NCBI GenBank assembly: GCA_013399895.1
Contig: VXBA01003064.1
Coordinates: 252,527-316,526 of the forward strand
Length of the DNA stretch: 64,000 bases
Reading direction: 5' to 3'
Source of the DNA: Serilophus lunatus
Lineage: Eukaryota; Chordata; Aves; Passeriformes; Eurylaimidae
Shown here: in pieces, positions 34,101-46,100 of the stretch
Layout of the letters: every line of letters starts with the position of its first letter
Numbering within the stretch: the stretch's first letter is position 1
Program-made: the position numbers and the translations under genes
The notes under the pieces: model-generated
The model's database searches: none
What the model was told of the DNA's origin: nothing
The model's input: the letters and a program-made list of their open reading frames with translations, nothing else

Positions 34101-37100
34101 ACACTGTAATTATTGTCTGCTGCCTCAGTAGTGTCTCATACAGCCCTCCAGCTGGAGAACACCCTGCTGCAGTTCTTAAATCAAAATGAAATGAGGGCTG
34201 TGCTGAGTCGCTGCCTCTGTTTTCTTCCAGAAAATGTCAGCCTGCTGTTCAAGCTGTACTGCCTCACCGTGATGACCCTGGTGGCTGCGACGTACACGGT
34301 CGCACTGCGGTACACGAGGACCGTGGAGACAAAGCTCTACTTCTCAACCACGGCCGTGTGCATCACTGAAGTCATCAAGCTGTTCCTGAGCGTGGGCATC
34401 TTGGCTAAGTGAGTGTGGGAATGCTAATCAGTATTTTGAAAACGGGTCCTTGCTTCTAACCTCAGATGCTCAGATACTAAAGTACAGATACCGCTGAGAG
34501 TGTGGCTGGATAATCATGCTGTGGAAGGGTAATTTTAGAGCAGGTTAGAGATTCTTCAACTGAAACTGCTTTGCAAACAGCATGGTATTCAGGTGTGTCC
34601 TTTCTGCATGTTTTCTATTTTTTGTATGCTTTAGAATCAGTTCAAAATGTCAGCGTGGATTATCCACGATGTTCTGGGTCTTTAAAATGTTGATATAGAT
34701 GAAAGTTGGACTGTGAGCCGTTGTCTGCTAAGTTACATAAAACTTTAATCTTCTTATTCATAAGTAATGGGTATTCCCAAACTATATTTTGGTGTCCCTA
34801 TTAATCTGGCAAACCAATGCCAAAAGACTGTGGACAGAAAATGTTAGCGTTTCTATAATCCCAGACTGCTGCTAAGAACTAGAACTTTAGTCCACATGTG
34901 AGCATTTGAAGTAGGGAGGACATCAGTCTGCTGTCTTACCTCTCGGCTTCCCTGTGTCATGTCCTTCTTAGGAAGAATCATTATATTCTGATCTTCTCCA
35001 AAAGCCCAGTTCTTGCTGGTGTGGTAGAATTTTCTCTTTGTAGCATCTCTGCCTGTCTTGTTATGGCTTTTGGTACATCAGAAGGCTGGCTGTTGTGTGC
35101 TAGGGGATTATGAAGTCACACGATGTGCTTCAGATTTTCATCAGATCTTTTCCACTTAAATCCAAATGGCATTTTACTTGCTTTAGAGGTGAGACAATAT
35201 TTGAATTTGGTAAGGCAGCTGTGGCAAACTGCCTTTTGTTTAACCTTTCATTAAACAGAATGTTTAAGAAAAGGCAAGTGTGACCTGGTGACAAATTTCT
35301 CTTTTTCTTTTTGAGCACTCTGGGCTTCTCACTGTGCCAGCAGAAAATGCTGACAGAGGCATCTCTGCTGACATGTGGTTGTGCTGTGTTTCCCACTGGT
35401 GTGACCAGTGTGGATCCCACCTGCTCTCTAGAGACTGTAGCAACACAGGTTTCCCAATAGTGAGGGACCTGTGGGTGGCATCTGGATGCCTTATATGTGT
35501 GTGTATTTTGTCACATCTTGTGCACCTGGGACCCAGGCTGTTTGTAGTACACCAGAGAGGCCCAGTTCAGCAGTGTAAGCCAGCCCTTTTGTTAAGGCTC
35601 TGTAGTATTGTGTTCATTAAATGTATGAACAGTCTTTTTGCTTGAAATAATTAAAATCAAAATTAATTTTAACTCAGAAGTCTGTTATGTTTATGTTTTT
35701 AGAACAGCTCTGCACAGCCGAAAACCCATGTTGCCCATCAGCCTCCCTTTGGTGGCAGTCAGCAGAGGATGCTTGGAACAGAAGTGTAGACAACAGGGCA
35801 AGCATGGGCTGAGCTTCCCTTAGCTGGTGGCAGAAGCTTATGGATTGCCCATCCTGGGTGCTGTGTGCACTGTGGCTGCAGTGCCCAACAATCCTCTGCT
35901 CTGTGGGATTGCCTGGTTTCTTTTTGAACTGCTGGTCCCTACTGTCCCTACTTAACTTTTGCAATATAATTGCATGCTATGACAAAGTACTTTTTAGTAA
36001 AAACCTTATCTAGCAGTTTCACTGGACTCTGTTGTCTTGTGGTGACAGATATCATGAATTGTCTTTCATTCTTCATTTTGCTTTTCATATCTCTACAGAT
36101 CTGTGTTCTCATCACTCAATTATTTTCTAAGCCTTGGTTTAATTTTTCTGTGATCATCCTGGTATCCATCCCTACAGCATTTCCAGTATTGTTACATCCT
36201 TTTTGAAACAGGATCTGGTGCTGCATGCTATATTCTGGACGGAGACATGCCACGGCATTAAGCAGAGGGGTGAAGGTGCTTTCTCTGTTGGCCTTGGTTG
36301 CTTTCCTAAGGATTCATGGCATTCTGCTCATTTCTGTCAACACAGCTGAGCCTTGAGCTGGCACCATCAGGGAGGTACTTGCATCTTTTTTACAGGTGCC
36401 CATAACTAGATCAGAGATGGTGGTTGTATTTAGGGGTTGCCATTTCCTATGGTTCTTTCTTGACAACTGAGCTTTGTTCACCAATTCAAGTGGTAAGAAT
36501 CTGATTCACTGAACTGTTCAGAAGTTATAATGTCTTTTCTGATCTGATCAGCTAGTGAGGGTTTTCTCTCCGTAACTGAGAGAGAGATGTCTCACATGCT
36601 GATGGGTCTGGATGCTGTCCTTTGCTGTCCAGGTAACTGAGCTGTTTCTCAGGTGGCAAAGGATCTCCTTAGAGTGGTGAGGGACTCTCTGGCAACTGTT
36701 GAAAGTTCCCTTTTGGATATCACATATAATTTAGTATTATTAGCAAACTTAGCCAGCTTCCTAGTAACCTCCCTTTTTAGATCCCTTATGAATATGCTGA
36801 ACAGCATCAATTCCAGCATGGTTTCCTTCTGTGTCTCCTTTACAGACTCCTTCAGTTTTAATCCTAACCAATTTGTCAAACCCAAGGCAAGGTGCCTTTG
36901 TAGTGTAATAACCAGTCAGAAGATAGAGTACTACCTGTACAGCAGGATACATTTGGGTGTGTACCTTTCCTTTTTGAAACAGCCAGCACTGATACCTGCA
37001 GTATGTAGAATGCTGCAGTACAACTTTCACATTGTTCTGGCTGCAGAATTTGTTTTCTTACACATTATTACATCATACCTTCACTGTATTTACTTTCAAG

Positions 37101-40100
37101 GTATCTCCTGGAAGGCATATTGAATGGATGACTGCCAAAGGATTGTCTTTCAAAAGAAAAGTTTATGATAGTTTAAGTTGTGTTAATTGTTAACTTGACT
37201 GTACTTTCAATTTCCCATAGTAAAAGTCCTGCTCACCATCTGGTAATAACATTTTCTACATTCATATCTGGTACATAATTACTTAGCAATGGATGAAGAA
37301 AAGTAGAGCTGATTTGGAAACTTTAGTTTTAACTTCACCATTTCTAACAAACTCATGTTTCTGTTGCAGAACTGATTGTTTTTAGTGTCTGTCACCTATT
37401 TATTCCTATGAATTGCCTTTATGTATGGAGTAATTAGTTTATGAAAGGGGGAATGGCTTTAAACTGAAAGAGAGTAGGTTTAGATTAGATACTAGGAATA
37501 AATTCTTTACTGTGAGGGTGGTGAGGCTCTGAAACAGGTTGCCCAGAGATGTGGATGCTTCCTCCCTGAAGTGTTCAAGGCCAGCTTGGATGGAGCTCTG
37601 AGAAACCTGGTCTAGTGGAAGTTGTCCCTGCCCATGGAAAGGGGGCTGGAATTACATGGTCTTTAGGGTCCCTTCCAACCCAAACCATTCTAATTCAAAT
37701 CTAGATCAACTTCAAGAATGCTGAATTCAAGCCAGATATGTGTTTATTTTCATATCTGATATTGCAGCGTACTTCTTTGCACCTAATTTTGCATCATCAG
37801 CTGTACACATAAATTTGTTTTGAATTCTTTCTTGTCCAAGTAGTTTTAAATCTGTATCTGCATGATCTCTGTACTGCATTCAACTTACAGTTAGAGATTC
37901 TTGATAAATGCATGCTTCAGAAAGCACATTCACTGCACAGATGGACTATTAGATAGTTTTCTTCTCAAAAACTAAACTGAAGATGGTGGTTATTAGATGT
38001 GTTTTTCTTCATTGCTGAAATTTGATGCTGAAAGTCAAAGGAGACAGAAACTACTATTGCTGCTGTGGTTTGACTTTAAATGTGTGATCAGCTAATTCAC
38101 TGAGCGTGGTCTGGAACAAAAGCAGGTGTAGTTTAAATATTGTTTTTTTGTTTGACAGCCCATCTTAGTGTCAATGAATAGAAGACTGTGTGGTATTTTC
38201 TGGCTTGTTACTGTCACAGAGTAGAACTGTGTCTGTGCTAATTTCATGTGTATTTTATCTCCCAATTCCAGACAATAGAATAAAATACATTGAGGAACAA
38301 GTAAACCAAAAATTTTGCCTATACTATCAATGACTCATAACATTTTATGCAGTTCCATATCTAGTGCAATTAAACCATGGTGTGCTGTAGCATGCACTCT
38401 TGCCCTTCCTTGGATTGCAAACTTCACTTTAATTGCTGCTTGTCCATAGATTTCCTTGTCAGGGTTGTTCTTTGTGGCCAGAGATGTCTTGGGTTTTGTG
38501 TGGGCTCTCTCTTACAGCAAAATGACAAAAAGAATCCCTTGCAGCTGCCTGTATAAAGACTGCTCACCCTACAGGAAAAAAAAAAAGAAAGAAAAGGAGA
38601 TATAGGTATATGCTTGGTGCAAGGCAGGGAGCAAGACAGGGAAGGAGAGAAATTGGATGGAAAGCTCATGAGAGGGTAAAGTCTAGAAATCTTTGGAGAG
38701 AAAAAGTTTAAGCACACTTAAACACTGGAGCACGGTGGTATGGGTTGATGACAAAAGAAAAATGTGCTGAAACAAGGTAGTTAATGAAGGAGTCTGGGGC
38801 ATAGAGGGGTTGCTAATGTTGTTCATTGCTAATAAGAGTTTGGGACAGATAGATAATGTACATTTGTGAAAAGGAAAGAAGTCAGGACATGGCTGAAGTA
38901 TGGGGAACTGGGCTGCTGGAGTGCTGAGGAGGTTATGAGCTATTCTTTCGTATGTGTGTGCAATAGAAGCACAAGGAGAATTAAATTCAAGAGTAGTACA
39001 GTTTGCAAGTTGAGAGGCCTGTAGGAGGGAAAAGGAGGGATTTTGGATGTTGGTATTTGTTAGTGGCCAAGTGAGGGAAGATTGGAAAGGGGGGCCATGG
39101 GACTTGGGAAGAACTGGGAACAGGACTGGAGCAGCAGCAACAAGTAAGCAGGAAATGCCAGATTGATGTACAAATGATAAGGGAGAACTAGTAAAGCAGA
39201 GGCCAACTGTAAAAAGCTGAGTAGCAAACTCCAAAAGTGGATAGCAGCAAAAAGCAACAGATTCTTCCCCATTGCCTGCTCTTTCACACACTGGAGTTAC
39301 TTGAAGGAGACAAGCAAAATCAAGACAACAGGGAGCTGCCACACACCCCTTCACGTGTGTGCTGGTGCTGGTCCAGCATCTCCCACAGCACAAGTGAGAA
39401 GAGGAACCCATGGCTGCCTGAGGAATGAGAGGTGTTTCCAGCTGAGTACTGTGGAAAGGTATAATCCTTTTTAGCTGTACAGTGGGGCCCAGTTCAAAGG
39501 ACATCTGGAAAATCATGGACATTCAGTATCACACACAAACATTAATACCAATAAAAAGGGAAGATACGAACATCCTTCTATTCCACTGCATATATTGACC
39601 CACTGCCTTTAGTAACTTATTCCACTGTTTGCAGTATTCATGGTGTTTTTTTTACTTTATTACACATTAATGCATCTAACTTCCTTGTTCCAGAATGTGT
39701 TCCTTGCCTTCAGGGCTTTCTATTTGTGGTAAACCCCAGTTTTTCTTTTTTTTTGTTTTTCTTTTTTAAGAGCAGAAGATACAACTGATGAGAACAAATT
39801 TTCAGCCTTCCCAAAGGATTTATTGATTTGATTTCTGTTTTAAAATACCAGTTTAAGAGTGCCCTCAATTATGCTCATATTTTATTTTGCAGAGAAACTG
39901 GAAGTCTGTCAAGGTTAATAACATCTTTAAAAGAAAATGTGTTTGGAAGTCCTGTAGAATTGCTAAAATTAAGTGTCCCATCTCTGGTGTATGCTCTCCA
40001 AAACAATATGGCATTTGTGGCTCTTAGCAACTTGGATGCAGCAGTCTACCAGGTAATACACATTTCTTTCAGTAACTGATCTGTAAATACATTTCTTTTT

Positions 40101-43100
40101 ACTAGTTCATGAGACACATATGCCAGGTGTCTGTCTGCCTGGCACACAGTATTCTCTTTAGTCTCAGTGTTAAAAGTCAAACTATGCTTTTTTGTATTCA
40201 AAGCATGCACCTTACTGTAGAGCTGTGGTTTCCTGAGTTAACTCACTCGCTGTGAGAGTCACTTCAAATTCACTTTGCAATGGTACAGAATAGGTACAAA
40301 ACCCCAAACCATTGAATATAAAAATTTGTCATTCTGTATTTAAAATTTCTATTTTCTTTCCGTGTTTCGGGGTAGTTTATAGAACCACATCCTCTACACT
40401 AGACTCCTGTCTTCTTTAGGTGACGTACCAGTTGAAGATCCCTTGTACAGCTTTGTGTACAGTCCTGATGCTAAACCGTACCCTTAGCAAGCTGCAGTGG
40501 TTCTCTGTGTTCATGCTGTGCGGTGGTGTTACCCTTGTGCAGTGGGAGCCTGCTCAGGCTACAAAAGTACAGGTAAGACTTCACATTTTGGCTCATCAGA
40601 TGAAGAATAAACTGCCCTGTACTTTGTGTTTTGCTTCACATCAGCAGGGATGGAAGAACCATCTCTTCAATTCCATGCAGCAGAATCTGTTTCCTGTTTC
40701 CATCCACTTCAGCTACAACATATCCACTAGTCTGATTGCTGGCTTTCACATTTATTGTGTACCAGTTCAGGCAGGCTTGTGGTATTGCTCGGGTCTCGCT
40801 TGTTGGAAAGGCAACTGATTGCTACAATTAGTGTTAATTACCACAGTCATCATAATCAGTCAATGCACCATCCTAGGAGTGTCTGATTGTTGCCAGCAGT
40901 TGGCCCTGGTAACATTGTAATTGTTGGAGCAGGGAACTTGGAATCAAAACACCGGGCGGAATCTAGAGGGTATGTCATTTCAACACACCCTTCGGAGGCA
41001 CTGACCTAATCCCATTCTAGGAACAAAGAAGTGCCTCCTATTTCTTAGGTCATAGCTACTGCTCAGTGGCATTAATGGGAAAGGCAGGTCATGCCACTGG
41101 GAATACTGGCCACAGCCAAGTAGACAGTGCCTCTGAGCATTGCAAGAGTGCCCACAGAAAATGAACCACAACACAGCTACACTGAGCTACCCTGAAGGAC
41201 AGCCCTAGGTAAGAAAGTACATTTGATACTGCAGTGAAATGCTAATAGCTTTGCTGTACTTGAAAAAGTAGCTCTGTGTCCTGGTTTCAGCTGGAATACA
41301 GTTAATTTTCTCCCTAGTAGCTGGTTCAGTGCTGTGGTTTGGATTTAGTATGAGAATCACGTTGCTAACACACTGATGCTTTGAGTGTCTAGTTAGTTCT
41401 TATCCAAAGTCAAGGACTTTTCAGTGTCTCATGCTCTGCTAGTGTGCAGGGACACAAGAAGGTGTGAGGGAGCACGGCCAGCACAGATGACCCGAACTGG
41501 CCAAAGGGGTATTCCATAGCATAGGGCATCACGCCCAGTATATACACTGGGGGAGTTGTTAAGGAGGGGCCAATTGCTGCTTGGGGGTGGGCTAGGGATC
41601 AGTCAGCAGGTGATGAGCAGTTGTCTTGTGGTTTCCTTGGGTTAGGTATGTCTCATTTTGTTACTATTAGAATTATTAGCATATTTTACTTTAATTATTA
41701 AACTGTTCTTATATCAACCCATGAAGTTTACCTTTTGTTTTCAATTCTCTTCCTCACCTTGGGGGTTTGGGGGAGTTAGTGACGGGCTGTATGGTACTTA
41801 GTTGCTGGATGAAGTTAAATTGTGGCGCCCTGGAATCAATTATTGTAAGTTACTGAAGTCTTGTATCTGTTTTTAAAATAATGGTTAATGTTGCAGGTGG
41901 AGCAGAATCCATGGCTAGGGTTTGGAGCAATTGCTGTGGCTGTATTGTGTTCAGGATTTGCAGGTATAGTATTATTTCTGTACTTGAGTTACAGCAATGC
42001 CACTGGAGAACACAACTGGTTTAAAACAGAACATTCAATGTTAGTTAAATGTCTTTGCTCATTAGTTTATCCCCTCTGCCCATAATTATCTTCTTCTTGC
42101 AGTAATTATGGCAGATTCATGACATGATTACTCTTGATGCCAAGCAAATGACTAGGAACATGTACTGTTGGTTTTACATGATGCAACTTAGAAAACTGGT
42201 TTGCAGGCAAAAGCGTCTTTCAAATACTTAGAATAATACTGTGGGGAACATCCATAATGACTCTGTACAATTAATTAATGTTTGCTTTATACTGAATTGC
42301 TCCCTTATGGCGATTACACAATATACTTGCATTTTTTTAACAAGGGAAATTGGGCTCCTTGCTCAATTCTTCCACCAGCTCAGCCCCAAAATACACTTAG
42401 TCCTGTAGGTGGTAAATCTAACTAGGATGCAGAGGGAGCATGAGTAAGGCAGAGAGGTGTGAGTAGCAGGAAACCTGGATAGATTCCATGAAGGACTTTT
42501 GGTTTTGTTTATTTTTGTTTTGTTCTACAACCAGCATTTCCTCTCAGGGTAGTTTTTTTCTCCGGCTTCTGGAGCCGATGCTCAGAAACAAGGAAGTGCA
42601 GATTACTTGAAATTTGGCTCACAGAGGCATATTTCCCTGGCTGTAAATTGGATCCTCCTCTCTCCATCTCTAAGAAAACAAGGTACTATCACCCTCCTCT
42701 TGTACTGTAAAATCCTGCAAGAATAATCTTGTGCTAACTCATGGAAAACATTCTAGTTGGCAGAGTGGGAAAGGAGGAGAGCGTCATTCTTGTTTGGTGT
42801 CTTGTCAGTGAAATGGGCACTTTGAAGCAGAAATACTAAATAAAACTGTGTAGTTGTTTCCATGAACTTTTCCTGGAAAATTATAAATTTCTGTATTTAA
42901 ATAGATGTCCCCAAGTCAAAAGCATTCACAGTGGGGCCCTCAGAGTCTCCTAAAGCTCTCCCACTTTCTCCAATAACGCAGGTCACAACAGCTGTGCTTC
43001 TAGAGGTCTGCAAATTCAGGGCATTGAAAGGCTGATGCAGGCAGCTTGAGACACTTAGGGCTTTCTTCTGCAAAGGGACTGCAGTTTGGATGTTTCCTTG

Positions 43101-46100
43101 CTGACAGCTGGAGCTCTGGGGCAGCTGGGAGGGACAGTGTGTTTCCTCCACAGAGCTCCTCATGCCCTGGGGCTTTACATGTTGAAAACATAAATCCTAT
43201 TCAAATTGCTTTCCTCTTCTTCCTTCCCACGCTCACATGAAGCAGTTGTTTTGGCATCAGACCTTCATTTTCTGGACTGACTGTGTTAAGTGCGCTTTAT
43301 TATTCCAGCAAAGTCAAAAAAAGTTGTGTAGTTCTGTCCCTCAGAGATGAAAAAGAAGATTTTTTTCTTCAAATTGCAGATCCTGTGATGATTTCCAAGT
43401 ATTCAGGGCCCAAACAATGCTTATAAAAGCATTGGACAGATATTTAATGGCAGATTCAGTACTGAAGAGTAATTTGTCCTAAACAGCCCCCATTCTTTCC
43501 TTCATCTTGCCTAGTGGAGTTACTTTTATGTATAGTCAGAAGTCTGAAACCCTAGTTTTATTGGTTTGTTTACTTTTTTTTGAGTTTAGAAATTCATAAT
43601 TATGGTTTATACTCGAGCCAAATTTCTATTACATTGATTACACCTGGTGTAATCCTACATCTGTGGATCTTCTCAGGGGGGCAGAAATCTCAAGATAATT
43701 ATTGTGGGTTCTTTTAAGGACTGCAGTCATTAACAATACTAATTTGGTTTTTCAAGAATTTACATTTTTATGAGACAACCCCAGAAATGTAGATCTGGTC
43801 TCTAATTTATTCACCATAAATATTCACTCTACTGTATCAAATTATAAATTGCATTTTTCATTAATAAAGTTGACTAGCAAGACCTTCCTTGAAGCTGACT
43901 GAGGGATTTCAGGGGTAGTGCATATCCGGGGCTTCTAATTCATAGGTCTTTATGCCACTTTTGTTTGTTCCATATTCTTTTCTCATATTGTATGAAGGAT
44001 TTTGTATGACAGCAATAAACTTTTAGTCAGAAGGGCTTTTGCCAGAAGGCCATGGAAGTGGCTGAGAAGATCCGAGTCCTGTAAACTGCTCTGTCTGTTT
44101 TGAAATGTAGAGGAAATTCCAGAGATTAGGAGAGTCCTGGTGGCTGAGCAGTGGTTAAACAAGCAGGTAGCGATGGCCTTGTCCAATGCTGGCCTGTTAG
44201 TCTGACACACATTCTACCTCCCATGTAGAATAATTAAAAAGTGTTTGAGGAATTTCAGTAATGCCAACCATAAAAATAATGCCCCCAGCCTGGTATCATG
44301 AACCGGGGTTTTAGATTAAAATTAATTCCACTTCAGGAGCAATCTGTAGTTTCAATTAGTAGAAAGCCTTGGTTTTGATTTGCTCTTATAATCCCCTGAA
44401 GCTGTGGTTTCAGAACAACTGTGCTCTGCCAAGTGCTCTGCAAGCACAAGGCTTATGAGGAATTTTCAGTTTTGGTACTGAGGTAAGATAGCCCCTCACC
44501 CCAATTTTAGTTTTTTGCTGCTTGGAGAAAATATGTGATTTAGGTTGCTCAAAAAGTCACTGGCAAAAGTATCTGCAAAAGCAGGTTTAATATTAAAGTG
44601 CACCAAATTTTGTTGGCAAGGTTCACTCTACTACTTACTAGATGGTTAAAGCACACAGAAAAATTGGACCAAAATCTAAAGTCAAATCAATCTAAAACTA
44701 AAATCAAACTAAAATTATCTATGTGGAGACTGGGGATGGAAAAAGGATAAAAATGGGAAAGTGTGAGTGTAAAAAACAAATGAGGGAGACTCTCCTGTTG
44801 AGTCACAAGGTTCAAAGTGCACCCCCTTGCCAAACTTAACTCTGACCAATGGTTTAGGCCTAAAGGTTTTAACTGCATTTAAACTTGACAGCCAAATTTA
44901 AAAAGTTTAACAGAAGATTCTATACAATTTACTATAAGCACAACAGTAACTCACTTGTAGGCCTGAATTATTTAAGAATCTAAAGTACTTTAGAGCAACA
45001 TTAATAGTACATTTGCTACAGCATATTCACACTCACACAGAGTGTGAAAGGCATTCATGCAAGTTATGTACCTGTGAGAACATTTCCCTTGAGTTCAGTG
45101 AAGCTGGAGTAACTCATGTCGCATGCCTTTACATCTCTTCAGCAGGTGAAGGGTTGAGCCTGGAGCAGTGAGGGTATCAGCCCAAGAGCTGTTGTTGGTG
45201 TTCCAAACATAGGAACTTGAACACTCAGTAGCTCTGAGAGCCTGCTGCACTCCGGGATCGCTCCAAGGGTCTCACTTAGGACTCCTGGGTTATAGGTTGC
45301 AAGGGAGTTGGCTTTAGTCATGGTAATTTTCCATCCTGGCTGCAATTCAGGTTAGTAACTGTCTTTGCGAGTTCAATGACAGAAATGTTGATCCACTTGA
45401 GTTGTTATTCAGGCAATAAAAACAAGTTTCAAGGCTGTTCCTTAAAAAACAGGAGCTTGTTAGACAGCACTAGTTCCTGGGAACAGACAATGTTTCTGAT
45501 AAGAGGAGCTCAGCCCAGGTGCTAGTTGTCAAGGCTGAGGCCTAACAAGCATTTCTGGGATAGTCTGGAGGGTAGAAAAAACGTTCTCCATCTTACTGAA
45601 ATACATAAATATTTTATCCTCATAATATGGGGATAAAATACCAGGAGCCAAGGTGAAATGCTTTTTTTCCTGGTGTAGAAACTCTTCTGGCCAGAAGCCT
45701 GGCATATGAAACAGAAATGAGGAATGGCCTCAATGGTCCATAGCATTCATTGTTACAACAACTGTAAAGAGAAACAGAATCTATTTCTGGTGTTACATAC
45801 CCATTATAATGATCCTGTTGTGGAAGACACACTTTAGTAGGATGTGTGTTGGGTCCTTGGCACTGGAAACTCCTGTGAAACTCAGCAGTGTGTAGGACAA
45901 GATGATTCCAGTAGTTTTATCTGGTTTTAAAATGCAATAAGCCAGAGTCATTAAGGACAACACTTTGTCTCACTGAAATGTTTTTTCTTTTTGTTTGGGT
46001 TTTTTTTCAGGTGTTTATTTTGAGAAGGTCTTAAAGAGTTCAGATACTTCCTTGTGGGTGAGGAACATTCAGCTGTACTTATCTGGGATTGTGGTGACTT

